Counted from the first letter of the stretch, positions 1 through 12,302 are shown. The stretch: DNA of 64,000 nt from Grammothele lineata (GCA_002150815.3 NDFF03000026.1:186001-250000); one strand, 5' to 3'. Notes: generated from the letters alone by a model not told the origin. Numbers and translations: made by a program.

Positions 1-2940
1 ACAAGTCAAGTCAAATCCAGCCCTCCTCTCCTCCATCACCACTCTCCCCGCAGCCGCCCGCCCGCCACGTGCCCCGCCCGTCCGCTCTCCCGCACCTCCC
101 TTGCGCTCGCCACCCCCGCCCCCGCACCGTGCATTGCACTCCCATGATTGTCTGCATGTCTCTGCAGGGTCCGTTGGATTGCCAACATACATATCCGCGC
201 CGTCGCGGGCACAGGCGCAGCAGCAGCGGTGGCAGGCGCGCGCCGTCCGTCGCTGGGTGATCTTTTCCTGATCTTACGTGTCACCGCCACAGAGGACGCT
301 ACCGCCTTCTTCCTCATCCCACTAATGCCACACTCTGTTCCGCCCACCGCCAACACCATCCATTCCGTGCTAGGCAGGACGTACATAGAAGCCATCATCG
401 ATGCGCTGTTACATATGTGTGCGGGCAGTGGCAGATGCGCACGCCCCATCAGCCCGCTATCAGAGTTCGCGTTCGACGCGCTCGCGCACGGGAACAGTCC
501 GACCACGCACGCCAAGTTCCCAACAGGTTCGTGGCCCGCGCTCCCAACAGCGACGTTGTCATGGACGCCCGCCTTCGTAAGCCCACGCGCAGGGAGGCGC
601 GGCGGTGTGGCCAACACGCGGACGGTGCATGACCGAGGTCCCTCGACGCAACAGGGGCACAGCGCTCGGGAGTGCCTTCGCGTACTCTTCGCGTACGCTC
701 CTCCCTATCCCCCGGCCCTGACAATTGTGGAGCAAGAAGAACACGTCAAGCTAAGGCCCAGGCACACACCCCGCGCGCTCAGCGCTCTCACTGCTCAGTT
801 TCAGACACTTTCTCACCCGAACCTGGGTGACCGGTCCTGGCGCGCGTTTCTTTGGCGGCGGCGGACCGCGCTTCTTGATCGGCCAGCCGGCCATGGGGCA
901 TGCCCGATCTTGGATATCGCACGCCGAAGTTGCAATTGACTGAACTCCACCTCAGCTGCAGCGCTAGCCCCAGCTCGGAACCGCGCTGCGCGCCGAGCTA
1001 AGTCCGCGGTGCGGTGCGGCGCGCTCGAGGAACGCGGGTGCGGGCTTACGATGTTTACATCTCGTGCGCTGGCTCCACAACGCTACCGCATATTATCGTC
1101 GCACAACGAACCGGACGTCGGGTGCGCACCCAGGCCCATAGAACGACCGCTCGCCCGCCTGTCACGGCACTTATTGCCCCACTCACATCCACGCCGCCGA
1201 CGTCGGACCCCGGCGCACCCCGACCACAGAAGCCCACGAAGTTTGAGGCGCGAAGTTTGAAGCGCGAAGTTCGAAGCACGCCTGAAGCTGGCACGAGTCC
1301 CGGCAGGTCCAAGAAAAAAGCAGTCATCACATTTCGTACAAGTTCGTCGGAGGGGTCCGGGCGCGAGCGCGCGACACGTATGCAGCGTCCGCGTCAGCTC
1401 TGGGGAGAAGTTTGGTCCGTACGTGCGTGCGTGCGCGCCCGACCCCCTGCGTAGTCATAGACAGACCGAGAGAAGGGGGGTAAAGAAAAAAAGAAAGAAA
1501 GAAAGAGGTCCGAGACGAAGAGGGGAGAAGACGACGGCGGCGTGTGTACAGATACAGTGCGAGCCCCCACCGCAAGACGAGACGAGACGGGGCGAGGCGT
1601 AGTGTCCTGGGGCGTCGATTAGAGTGCTGTGTATGGGGAGGGGGAGGAGGGCGAGAAAATGTGAAAATGAAACGCGGGACGTGGATTGAAAGCGGCCGTC
1701 TCGACCCAACAAAAGGAAGACAGAAGACTCCGTACGTACGGATGGGGAAGGAGAAGGAGAAGAAAGGGGCGGATCCGGCCGGGAGCGGAGGGAAGCGGGA
1801 AGCGGGGATGCGACAACGAAGCTCCTCGAAGCCGGGGCGAAGATTGACCGTTGGACAGACGGCGGGCGGGACGACACGTTGGAACGGGAACGAGCGTGGA
1901 GGCCATCGAGAGCCTGGAGGCAGAGAGAGAAGTCCGTGTATGAGTACTTATGAACTGGCGGTGGAGACGAGACGAGATAAGGGGAGGCGAGACGAGATCA
2001 AAACGAAGCGAGGAGAGAGAGAAGTAGAGAATTAGGAAGACGAACGAACAATGAACATACGAAGGTTGTACACCAACGCGACGCGACCGGGAGCGCGATA
2101 AAAAGCGTGCAAAGCACACGCGGTTCAAATAACTACATGCGGCAGAGGAGGATATTAGCGAGATGCAAAGGTGCGGACGGACAGGACAAGATAGGAGAGA
2201 GACGGACAGACGAGAATGTAGTGCGGAACGGACATTGGACAAGAGCGTATGTGCAGAGGGGACCAGAACGGGGAGACGGGGAGGTCGTGGTGTACTGCGG
2301 GGGCGCGGAGGTCGCGGGCTACGCGTTTGATGTGATGGTTTGGGACGGGAGAGGATCGTCACGGGCGTCTGCGTCTGCGGGTGTTTTACTTGGTTCAAAT
2401 TTTGCGATAGGGTCAGGTCATCATAATATGCTGTGTGGACGGGGGGAGGTACTAGGGTAGGCGAGCAGCGTGGACCGTGGTGAGCATTTGCGAGCGAGAT
2501 TGCGAGGGTATATACGAGAGCTGGAGGGAACGAGTGCGTATGTACGGAGCGAAACAGACCAGAGAACGTGAGCGCGACGACGTACACATGGAGAGCGCGA
2601 GGGTCCGTCCGGGAACGCGGGTGGAGACGAGTAAGCTCGTCCGCACAGGCGGGAGTAGTAGAGGGAGGTTCTGGGTTCGGGCCGGGTGTCCAGCTGGGAA
2701 AGGATAGGAAAGGAAGGATCCGAGCATCGCGCGGTGCAGAAACGAGGCAGCGGGCCGACGGACGCGGGACGGGCATCCGAGGGCGGGTTCAGGCATCCGA
2801 GGCGGGTGAAGTGCAAAGGTGTCCGCGTTTGCACTGACTACGATGAGCGACATGGACAGCGTGCATAGACTGACATGGAGAAGCATGGCGCGGATCGAAA
2901 GCAGGGACCAACGTGCGCGGCCTCACTCCCTCTCCACGTG
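1..2940. other. Gene-poor GC-rich region, probable upstream sequence of a gene off the left edge
   Basis: I find no convincing gene here. The longest frames (148-939 on plus, 1619-2776 on minus) are low-complexity, rich in Arg/Pro/Ser, and lack recognisable motifs. From about 1450 to 2800 the plus strand is strongly purine-rich, so the minus strand reads as long CT-rich runs, as in promoters and 5' leaders of basidiomycete genes. I infer this is upstream sequence of a gene transcribed leftwards out of the window. It also holds a 14-bp tandem repeat (1238-1279) and an AAAG microsatellite near 1486-1505. Confidence 0.5.
1238..1279. repeat. Three tandem copies of a 14-bp unit
   Basis: The unit GAAGTTTGAGGCGC occurs at 1238-1251, again at 1252-1265 with one change, and a third time at 1266-1279 with a few changes. 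It lies in the gene-poor left region and has no evident function. Confidence 0.8.
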
Positions 2941-4821
2941 TCATAGGCCACCGTCGAGCACGCCGCGGACATCTTCCACCTGCTCCAGATCGGTGAGGAA
3001 CGGACACAAATCTGTGAGCTCCGTGTCGTGCGGGTCGTTGAACCATGACGAGACGGGGACCGCGTTGTTGGGGTGGAAGATATACGACGCGGGAGAGTTG
3101 TCGATGATGATAGTGTCGGAGATCGGGCGGCCCAGCTGTGAGAGGTCCTGCAGCACACATGTGAGCGGGTGAGGAGGAAGTGCGGCGGCTGCGTACGGAC
3201 CTTGACATAGTTCCCTCGGTGGTTGTAGCAACTCTCTCGGAACAGCCTATGAGAGACGACGCGATGGATGTCCAACTTGTCCAGAACAGGATCCGCGTAC
3301 TGCAAGATTTGCTGTCATCAGTCACGTCGCTGACAATGCAGGCACTCCAAACAAACCTTGCTGAGACTCGCCGTGAAGACAACGATCTCGTAAATCTCCC
3401 CCATCTTCTTCAAGAAGTTGTCAACGCCCGGGCGCTTGATGACATATACGTTATGCCAGTGGTATTCAATCTCGACAGGCACCACGTAGTCCGCTTGTTG
3501 GATAGACTGCATGACATATGAGCAATTCAAATCGCGCGGCAAACAGTCAGAAATGTCCTACCTTAAAGCTACTGTGTACCAGAGTCTCGTCGAGGTCTAA
3601 CACCAGACATTTTCGACCAGCATGCTTGGGTGATAGTGGGGGTAGTAATGGTCTTGGAACGCCGTCCTGAAAGTGGTGTCACACACTAAACTCCGCAGAC
3701 GGAGGGCAAAGGGTACTCACCGGACCAATGGGTATACCTGCACCACCCTGCAAGATGAGCCGTTCCTCCTCGTCCTCTACCTCGTCTATTGGCGTGCCAT
3801 CCTCTATGTCGTCCTCGTCCGTGAAGCTCGTCGAACCGTCAGTCTCCTCTCCCATATTCCTCGAACTCCTCCTCGAATGGTTGTGCACGCTCTCCTCGCC
3901 GGTCGACCCTGGAGGCTGCACCGCGCCCGACGTCACGCCCTCTGTCTCCTCTCTCGGTAGCGTCTTTGTAGGTGTGGGCGGCACAAGCACGTTCGGATCA
4001 TCAGGTTGCTGGGGAATGTCGATGGGCTGGAGCGGCGGTGGGAGTTCCGCGTCCGACGTAGACGCCTTGGCGTCATTCGGCGCCGCCTGTTCCTGGGGTG
4101 CAGGCGGCAGGTCTTCCGACTGCTTCTCCTTCAGCGCTGTCGTCGACGTGTCCTTGGGCTTTGACGTCGAGGCTGGAGCTTGTGCTTTCTCATCGAGGTC
4201 GACAGGGTGCGCGCGGGAGGATGGGCCGACGCACGGGACAAGCACCCGGAAGAGTTTGGAGAAGAGTTGGGAGCCCTTGGACTTGCGAGCCGCGCGGGCG
4301 CCGTCGAGCTCGTCCGCCTGGGTCGTGGACGTGTGCGCACCGTCCGAAACGGTCTTGCTCGGCTCCTTGCGCGGGGAGCCCTTGAACGTCTGGGTGCCCG
4401 TCTGCTCGCTCTCGAGGGAACCTTTCTCTTTGCGTGCTACGCCGTTCTCAGGAACGCGGTCGCTCGTCGGGGGTACGGGGAGTGTGTCTGCAGGCCGCGC
4501 GGCGGCAGGAGGCTGCGAGGGCGGAGGGGCCGGCCCTGCGCTGTCGGCGGCCTGGGGCTGGGGTTGTGGGGGCTGGGGGTGGGGCGTTGCGGTATGGTCG
4601 GACGTGCTCGCGTTAGCTGGGTCGTGTGCGGAGGGCTCGTCGCCGACGGGGTGACTGTTTTCAATCTGGCCGTGTCCCTCTGCAGGCTGGGCACTCTCTG
4701 GCTCCGCCGCGACTTCCTTCCCCTTCGCGGACTGCTGGCGGTGAGCTGCTGGCGGAGGCGGAGAGACCGCGGGAGGACGCACCAGGGAGCCTGTTACATC
4801 CGGAGAGGCTGCAGTGGCCAT
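2941..4821 (-). CDS. Psr1/FCP1-type (NIF domain) protein phosphatase
   Basis: HAD-superfamily protein phosphatase of the Psr1/Psr2/Nem1 group, which removes phosphate from Ser/Thr residues. Five exons join in frame: 4821-3721, 3666-3562, 3506-3357, 3299-3201 and 3147-2941, giving 553 residues. Residues 1-370 are a disordered Pro/Ser/Thr-rich region with an acidic stretch at its end. The catalytic domain follows and starts with [15 protein letters not shown], carrying the nucleophile motif DxDxT. Conserved NIF segments follow: [34 protein letters not shown], and [14 protein letters not shown] near the end. Yeast Psr1 (about 430 aa) acts at the plasma membrane in sodium stress; a similar role here is inference. 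The N-terminal region is longer than in yeast. The start is the first ATG of the long exon; a further 5' exon cannot be excluded. Confidence 0.9.
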
Positions 4822-5264
4822 GAGGGTGGCAGCTCTGCAGGGGGACGGGGATGGAGGGCTGGTGAGGCGGTCGGGAACAACGACGAGGAGGCCAGAGTCG
4901 ACGCGTTGCAGTGTGTTTGCGTGCGAACGTTTGCCTTGTTCGGGTCTCCTCCCGGCTCGTCTCGCTCGCCCATTGGCTGCGGCCCCTTCCGCGCGGCACG
5001 GAGCCTCCGCCCCGCCGCGTGCCTTGCCTGCTCACCTCGACGTAACGCCTCCACTCATCTCGTAAACGCGTAGAACACGCTCACCCCGAATGCTATTGTC
5101 TGCCTGACTTGGCTTCGTTGATCCTCGATGCCGCTGCTTCCACTACACTACTCACGGGAAGGTTCAAACATCTCCGATATTCAGCGATGCGTACCGTCAC
5201 GGGTGCACTAATTAAAGCTGAGCGCAGGTAAATGCCAATGCTCAAAGCGCGTGCTAAATCACAA
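4822..5264. other. Intergenic, upstream of the Psr1-like gene
   Basis: 443 bp without a gene. It should contain the promoter of the phosphatase gene transcribed leftwards from 4821. No clear TATA box was recognised. Confidence 0.5.
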
Positions 5265-5606
5265 CTATCCACTCACGTGTATCTGCATGGCAGATCGATG
5301 CAATTTTTGTACTGCCTGCTGTGTGGCCGTTGGTAGGTAGGCCACGATTACGGCACCGATGTCATGAATGCCCCCCACGGTGGTTGGCATCTGGTTCAGA
5401 TGAGTATAGAACGCGTCGTTTTTGACAGAGAAGTGCCGCACAAGGACCTTGTTCACCGTCTAGTAATGGTCGCGTGCGACACTCTTGGCGGAAAAATCGT
5501 AGCCTCAATCGAGGGCAGCATCATGGGTATCACGATGAGACGTCGCGCCGGCAAGTGCTCTGAAGTACGAACTGCCAACTGTGGTGCCGACATAGACCAT
5601 ACCTGA
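5265..5606 (-). pseudogene. Unidentified protein-coding remnant with two in-frame stops
   Basis: Reading leftwards from 5606, one frame gives about 110 codons of normal-looking protein composition, starting MVYVGTTVGSSYF and ending at AMQIH before a possible splice donor. It is interrupted by an in-frame TGA and TAG, about 15 codons apart, between roughly 5460 and 5515. The last part (5456-5265) contains FYTHLNQMPTTVGGIHDIG. I do not recognise the family. The plus strand also has an open frame (5364-5606), but its composition looks less protein-like. This could be a decayed exon or a chance frame. Confidence 0.25.
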
Positions 5607-5735
5607 TATGCAACTCGACAGCAACTGACCGAGGGGCACTTGGGACAGCTGGCATCTAACGGCAGAATCTACATATGCCCGTCAGGCCCAAAGAAGTGAA
5701 TATCTGACGTTCCCTCTCTTCTTCTCCCTTACAGA

Positions 5736-8700
5736 ATGCACTTCTCCCTGTCGTCTGCCTCCTTCGTCTTCGCAGTCTCTACTTCCCTCGCTGTTGTTCG
5801 AGTTTCGACACAGGCGCTCTTTCCTGCAGGTATTCCCATCGCAGTTCGCTCCCCTTATCTGAATGCATGGTACAATAGCACGACAACTAGAAAGTCCTTC
5901 ACGTCTGAGTGGCCCCTCTTTTGGCCCCTCGAAGTACGTTCTACATCACTCGTGTCACTATTCGACCCCCTGTGTGCTGACAGAGTTGCAGTCGAATCAG
6001 ACATGGGGCGGCAAGATCAGAGTCGACGGAGTTGTCATCTCTCTCTCTTCGGCGAAGCCCAGACGGCTGCCGTGGGCAATGTGACCAGCGTTCAAATCAC
6101 TCCTACTCGTTCTATCTTCGTCGCGCATGCAGGCCCCATGAACGTCACTGTCACCTTCCTCTCTCCTATCGAGGTAAGGCTCTCTGATGCTTATAAAAAT
6201 GAAGACGTCACGCTAATTCTCGCCGAGTAGCCTTCAGACTGGGTCACGCAGTCGATGCCATTTTCGTACCTGGCAATACAAATGAAGTCATTGGACGGCC
6301 GAGCGCACCAGGTGCCGCTGTATACCGAGATTACTGCCGGTAAGCCGCTGCCTGTGACCGTCAGCGGACTTGTTTTATGAGGCGCAATTGCCTTACAGAA
6401 TGGCTGTCTGGGAACGACTCGAGTATCGCTGAATGGAGCAATGTAGTCACGAACTCGACGACGTTCGCTCAAGCTCGACTCGCCTAGCCCCAGCCGTTCA
6501 CCGAGGTCAACGAGCAAGCGCAAGACGGAACGCTGTACTTCGGCGCCGTCCATGTAGCGTGCATTTCTGTTTCTGACAAGCAAATCAGCTAAAGTCGTGC
6601 ACGCAGTCGCCCAATATGACTTGGCAGATTAGCACGGACGTCGATTCTCGAAACCAGTTCAACACCCAAGGCAGGCTGACCAATAGGGCGGACTAGTCGT
6701 ACGGCCCCATCGGCGGCTCGTGAGTACAAGCCCTCATGCCGCAATGCAGTTATTTGCTGATAGAATCTACCCCTACCTCAAGACGGGAAGCATCATTTGC
6801 TTTAGATCTTGGTACGGTGTCTTCTACGGTTCTGCCTGCCGTATGGGCAATAGGACTTGTCCGCGACCCCGCCATATCATATGAACCAGCTTTCGTTCGA
6901 ACACCCGAACTACGACGGCCATTCTTCGTCACAAAGTTTCGGGAAGTCTCTGATGCGGTGAATAGTACGATCGTTGTGAATGTTATGCATAAATCTGACT
7001 TCACGCGTGGTATGAAGGTCTCAGGATTCACAACGGATTATTCCGCGAGATATGAAAACGCCATGGCCTTGGACAAGCAAATCGTGGAGGACGCTCTGAA
7101 GATCTCTCAAGAGTATGCCGATATTGTCTCACTGGCTACCCGCCAGACCTTCGCATCCCTGGAAATCACAGTGGGCGACGATTCAAGTGGAAATCTGGAT
7201 CAGTCAGACGTAAAAGTGTTCATGAAAGATTTAGGCACGTCTAGGTACGATCCACAATCGTGGTCTCGATTTGCAGATGACATGATGACCTATATGTGTC
7301 TTCAGGCGAGTGAACCGTCGAACGCATATACGCCGCGTTCCCGGCGTTCCTGTATTTGAATGCCTCGTTGGGCGGGGCGATTCTTAAGCCGCTGTTAGAG
7401 TACCAAGACTCGGACGGTATACTGCAAGAGCCATATGCGACACAGGACCTCGGTATGGTGCTACTCGTATTGGCAACGCACATCAATTGCAATACGTATC
7501 AATGCTAACAAGTTGGAGCACGAACTAGGGACATCTTACCCAGCTGTAGATATCAGCAATTTTGATTCAACAACGGGTGTAGAACATGAGTACCGTGCGT
7601 GGCCGTCTTGCTTATTTTCAAGATTTCTTCAATGGCTATTTCGGGACATAGACTGCGGGAACATGCTGATAATGCTTTACGCCCACGCAAGAGTCTCCGG
7701 AGACGGTAGTTTCATCTTTCGACACGTATGTGTAATCAATCGACTCGGCGACGTTCCCCATAAGTGCTAATCATTTTGCTGTAGTATAGCTTGATAAAAT
7801 CCTGGGCGGATTACCTGTCGGACAACGCTTTGTCTCATGACTCAAATCAGTACGTTAGTCTTCGCCGCTTCTAGGATCCCCCAACATCTAGTTATATGCA
7901 GGGTGTCAGCGGATGGCGACAACACGGCCGGCACTACCAAGCTGGCCATCAAAGGTATCATCGGTTTGAAAGCGACGTCTGAGATCAGTCGTGCTCTGGG
8001 AAAAGAATCCGACGCCGAATCGTACGATGTAAGTACTAACACCCTACTTCAATCCTACGTTCTGCCTTCCAATGAATGAATTTTCGATAATATCCGAAAA
8101 AGCTCGGTTGCCTCATTGCTCGATTCTCGGCTTGCCTCGAGCCTCTCCTTTGACAGAGGGCACATCTTGGGCGTCCCTGGACAACAGGAATCCTGGTCAC
8201 TGTTGTACAATGTTTACGCAGATCGCCTTCTTGGTACGAATCTACTGTCACAATCGGTCGGGAACCTCATTCGTCCTACTCCCGCACGTTCTCGCACATC
8301 ATCACACAGCTCCTTCAAAGTCAGACGGAGTACTACGCTTCTCTTCTGAACACTTGTACGTTGGCTTACATTGTTCAGCATACGCGTCACTAAAGCCTTT
8401 GACCGGTCTACCGACAGCGCCTGCTTTGAATTACACTTTTGGTCTTCCTATCAACGACCGTGCTAATGGCATGGCCAGCATGGGTAGGAAATGCCAGTGC
8501 TGATCCACTTTGTTTTCCTATTGACTTTCGATACGTCAGATGTCTCAGCTTGGCTCCTCTTCACATCGGCGACAGTGACGGACGACAGCGTGCGCGACCA
8601 GTTCATCCACGCAGCGTGGTTGAGGGCCAACTTCAACGAGACTCCGGGCGCGTTGCCTGACCGGTACGACAGTACTAATACTGGGACCGTGATCAGCGGC

Positions 8701-9464
8701 ACGGCTGGGTATGTATACTGCAGCTATAGAAACCTTCACGCATTTCGTCTGCTGACTCGAAGCGCCTGGCGTTCATTGTAGGCCTGCCCTTGGCGCTATG
8801 TTCGCGCATCTAGCTCTAACGTGCGTAGCGTCGTCATTTCTATACATGTCACTGCACCCATGCCTCTTCTGCGAACTACAGCGTTCCGAACAAGAAAATT
8901 GTGGTACCACCTTGGGCGGGTACGACAGCTGCTTCCGGCACCCACACCAGCCCCAATATCTCCGCGGTTGTGGGTGGCACGCTTGGATGTGCCGCTCTTG
9001 TTCTCCTCGTCCTCACCGTTGCTTATTACCTCAAAAGAAGAGACCATAGCGATTCTGAACGCTGTGAGCACGCGGAGAGCGTCGTCGACGGACGCGACGT
9101 TGAAAGTGAAGAAGGCGCGGTCGCCTCGGCCACCAGCCTTGCTACTTCGCGACTTGCTACCGTTGGAGCGCCCAGTGACGACCTGAGGTTGGATTCGGGG
9201 ATACGCCACCGTGAGCCCCTTGATCAAATTGTCGTCGGCCGGACAAGTCCTGCAACCCAAACAGAGGTGACCCTAGAGCCTCCTACGATAACCAGGGCGC
9301 TTTCGCTCAGCACCCGATCCGAGAATACCGAGACGGTCCTGGCCGGCATTCGTGGCGAGGTTGAAGGGCTGCGGCGGCAGATGAGGGAACTACGCACGCA
9401 ACGCCACGACATGTGGAGCGGGACCTCGGACGAGTCTCCGCCTGCGTATCATGATGACAACTAA
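5736..9464 (+). pseudogene. Glutaminase A family gene (DUF5127/DUF4965/DUF1793 type), decayed copy
   Basis: This is a paralog of the better preserved gene at 45236-48908 with matching intron positions. Glutaminase A is a secreted enzyme that converts glutamine to glutamate and ammonia. Recognisable blocks in order are a signal peptide, VRSPYLNAW, TPTRSIFV, the EWLSGN exon, DLGTVSSTV, ITVGDDSSG, DVKVFMKD, NMLIMLYAHARVSGDG, AIKGIIGLKA, ESWSLLYNVYADRLL, WLLFTSATVTDDSVRD and MFAHLALT. A transmembrane segment (GGTLGCAALVLLVLTVAYYL) and a cytoplasmic tail ending ESPPAYHDDN follow. Four lesions argue against function: a one-base frameshift in a CT tract (6038-6049), an in-frame TAG at 6485-6487, another TAG at 6694-6696, and a two-base deletion near 7310-7318 relative to the paralog. 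Splice sites are mostly preserved, so decay looks recent. Sequencing error could explain one lesion but hardly all four. Confidence 0.85.
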
Positions 9465-9817
9465 TCTGCCGCAGGTGGATGTTGTGTGTGGTGGCGAAAT
9501 CTGCTGGAAGGATTGATTAGCTATCACATGAGTTGCAGTGATTATTGATCATCTGTGCGTTATTACTACAAGCCTACTCCCCGGAGGCCGGCTGTACACT
9601 TGAACGGATTTTATATGGGAATAGAGATGGTACGAGCATCTGAGCAGTAAAATAGCTTATAGCCTAAGATCAAGCACGTTCAGTGGTGTTTGCGAAATAG
9701 ACCAGACTTGAAGAATATCTATGCTGGTTGAGTCAGTGACGATTATCTTGTCTCGCATTGAATGAGGTCAACCATACCAAGTACGTTTCTACGCACTTGA
9801 AGGAAGCAGTGACTGCC
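9465..9817. other. Intergenic between glutaminase-like copies
   Basis: About 350 bp downstream of the first glutaminase-like copy. I see no gene or recognisable signal. Confidence 0.5.
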
Positions 9818-10449
9818 CCGTCAACGGGACGAATCTCGCCTTCAAGGGAGTCATTGGCGTAAAAGCTATAGTTGAAATCAGTCGGCGAGTCCGACGTCTA
9901 GCACCTCCAAACCACCGGGCGCCAAGAATTCCCAGAGCACCGTGAACGTCAGGGGCATCGTCGGGGGCACGCTCGGCGCTGCCGCGGTCGCCTTCAGCGC
10001 AGCTTGCCTCCTGCGGAGACGAAGGCGCCAGCAGCACGCGGGAAGGATCAGTACCGGTACCCATCCGGCCCTGTCAGACTCTCCCCGGGCATCGCAGGGC
10101 GTTTTCGCCCGAGGCAACTCCGAGAGTGGGGAGGGTAGTGACCTGCACTCCTCCCCTGCGCATTTCGCGGGCTTGGAGGGAATCCTCGAAGAACTGCAAG
10201 CTCGCGCCCCAAGGCCTGTCAGAGAGAGGCGTCAAGAGGTGGTGATGGAAGCACCCGTGCCGTCCGTTCGGGCAGCAACGACGGTCTCTCAGCGCCAGGT
10301 CGGAGAACACGGAGGCGGTCGTCGCTAGACTCTGTAGGGAAGTGGAGGGGCTGCGGAGGCAGATGCTAGAGTTCCGTACGCAGCGCGTTGGAGAAGGCCA
10401 AGGGGCGGGCAGCGTGGCTGACGAGCCTCCGCCAGCGTATCACGACTGA
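9818..10449 (+). pseudogene. Remnant of a third glutaminase A copy, core fragment fused to membrane-tail region
   Basis: Positions about 9818-9885 encode NGTNLAFKGVIGVKAIVEI, matching the AIKGIIGLKATSEI segment of the neighbouring copy. The similarity then jumps directly to the juxtamembrane region, with VNVRGIVGGTLGAAAVAF forming the membrane span and a RRRRRQQ stop-transfer stretch following. Everything normally between these parts is missing. One further frameshift lies near 10290-10325. After it the tail resumes (EVEGLRRQM, EFRTQR) and ends DEPPPAYHD and a stop at 10447-10449, as in the paralog. It has no start or signal peptide. Confidence 0.8.
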
Positions 10450-11489
10450 GTGACTGTCGATTGTGTAGGTTCCAGTTATCTTGGCGGTCCAATCTTCTAC
10501 ATATAGCTCATTGATATCTCATGAAATACGCACATCAAGATAGAAGGTGTCGTTTCCAAAGTTAGGCTTACCTTGGATCTCTCGTTTCAGTCTGCCTGGT
10601 TGAGAACACTATCTTATCTGAGAATCCTCAGTACGTCTCTGTAAGCCGTTTAAGGACTTCCTCGAAACATAATGACCGGTTGCATCAGACCGCCGGTGGA
10701 GTCCGACGCAGAGACGTACGATATGAGTGTTAATGCGCGCGCGGGAGTTGCACGCGCAGCGCTAGAAGGTGGTAGCTGTGGCGAACGAGCCCTCGCCTTC
10801 GTATCACGGCTGAGGCCTGAGGCCTGAGGGTTTGAAGTCTACGTGTTAGGCGCGTTTCGGTTATGAGGAATTATGAACCGTAGGACGGGACATGTCCAGC
10901 TAGATTGGGACCGGAAAACCTGTAACTTGCTCCGGGTATGTTATCGGCCATGCGCCCAGCTTTGGCGAATGGTGACAGACCGGGAGATCGCGCTTCCTAT
11001 CCTTCGTCTTCCTGGACCTTGAAACTATACGGAGACTTTGAAGGCCACAGAGCAACTCGAGCTCGTGCGCTAAAAAGGGAGGAGGACGAGCGGCGTGGCG
11101 GACGAGCCGGCGGCGGCGTATTTCGACTGAACGGCACTTCGTCTGTTAAGTCGCCCGGGTGTAACGTCACCTGGTTCTCTTTGCGATATCCCTGTAGCAG
11201 AGCCCGCTCACGAGCTCTGCGCCCAGGGACGACCCTGATGTCACCCATGGCCAAATCTCAGCGAAGCCCACTGTGAAGGTGTGCAAGCTCGTGAGGGTGG
11301 AAGCTATCCGAGGAGAGCGCCGTTTTCGCCGCCCGCGAGGCGAAGCTAGCGCTGAGGCTCAACTCGAGGCTCGAGAGGATGTCGTTAGCGGACTGCGGAG
11401 AGAGAAGAGGAGCTAGGACGGTGAATACGAGGGTTGCGCACGCAGCGCGGTGTGTGGCCGACGAGACGCCTTGTTCTGCCTGTCGGATC
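10450..11489 (+). repeat. Degenerate tandem series of the glutaminase C-terminal tail
   Basis: The sequence that ends the remnant at 10414-10449 (VADEPPPAYHD stop) recurs in decayed form at 10778-10813 (VANEPSPSYHG stop), at 11095-11130 (VADEPAAAYFD stop), and as a shorter piece starting at 11454 (VADET). Spacings are 364, 317 and 359 bp. Upstream of three of these units a related stretch around CGCAGCGC is also shared, and 10690-10712 encodes ESDAETYD, like ESDAESYD in the glutaminase core. I read this as a roughly 350-bp unit that was duplicated in tandem and then mutated. Confidence 0.6.
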
Positions 11490-12302
11490 CCGATAACTAA
11501 CTGCGCGTGCGGGTGCCGCTGGCAGATGTAGTGATTGCGGATAGGGCTGGTTATGGCTAGGTGACCAGCCGGCGAACAACGAGAACTTGTACTACGGACG
11601 TGAGGTCTTTGTGGTGGTGTACCAGTGGGTGAACTGTAAGGAATGCCTGAGTGTTTGTGTGCGTAAGCGTGGTTATTTTACACGGCTCCTATAAGTCCTA
11701 CTACTTATTCCTTGAGCTTGAGGGTCTGACAATTGAAGACGACACGACTTTCAGTGCGAGGAGAGGTTCGGGTCCAGGCCCTCGGGGACAGTGACGGGAT
11801 TCCCCTTCGGGGAGCGGGTTCTCCGATCGGCGGCAGCCCTCGGACGGTCACCCGGTGGGGTTTGCTGCAGGGCGGACGGCAGGGCTGGTTCGGCGTAACT
11901 CCGATGAACAATACTTGACAAGAAGGCTTACGGGGCATTACGGAGACGGGCAGGGTTGTACAACCATGCTTTGTCATCATTTACCGAGTTGTTCGGATCC
12001 GCTCCCACGCCCGGCGCCGTTCGAAAGGGCTAGGCGGGACGACCGCAGGCTGGCGCCTCGCTCCTGGGCGACACGAGTGTGTCTAGCGGGGCAGAAGGGG
12101 GACCACAGTCGTCCTTGAGGCAGACCTGGACGCGCTGCAGGGCGGTCGGGAGAGGCTGGGGACGGAAGGAGGGTCGCCGAGAAGAGACGGGAAGAGAGAG
12201 GACGGTCACGTGCGGGCGGACAGGGACGGGAGTGGCTGGAGGGGCACGCGAGGATTTCTTACTAATACGCTCGACGATTGCCTACCGTCCCGCATATTGC
12301 CC
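11490..12302. other. Intergenic, upstream of the bZIP gene
   Basis: About 810 bp with no supported gene. GC content rises towards the bZIP start. A CACGTG E-box lies at about 12207-12212, but I cannot tell whether it is used. Confidence 0.5.

Noticed and set aside
148..939. 263-codon open frame on the plus strand in the left region
   Set aside because: No recognisable motif, low-complexity composition with many Arg/Pro/Ala/Thr, and GC-rich DNA readily gives long chance frames.
1619..2776. 385-codon open frame on the minus strand
   Set aside because: Ser/Arg/Pro-rich throughout with no conserved block. It follows directly from the CT-rich strand bias of this stretch.
3728..4654. 308-codon frame on the plus strand
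   Set aside because: It is antisense to the disordered N-terminal exon of the Psr1-like phosphatase and only mirrors its base composition.
8370..8410. 23-24-nt introns in both glutaminase copies
   Set aside because: Too short to be spliced. Longer introns with normal ends restore the conserved frame in the first copy, so these were misreadings.
12210..12302. Upstream extension of the bZIP protein
   Set aside because: The in-frame extension begins at GTG, not ATG. The first true ATG is 12303.
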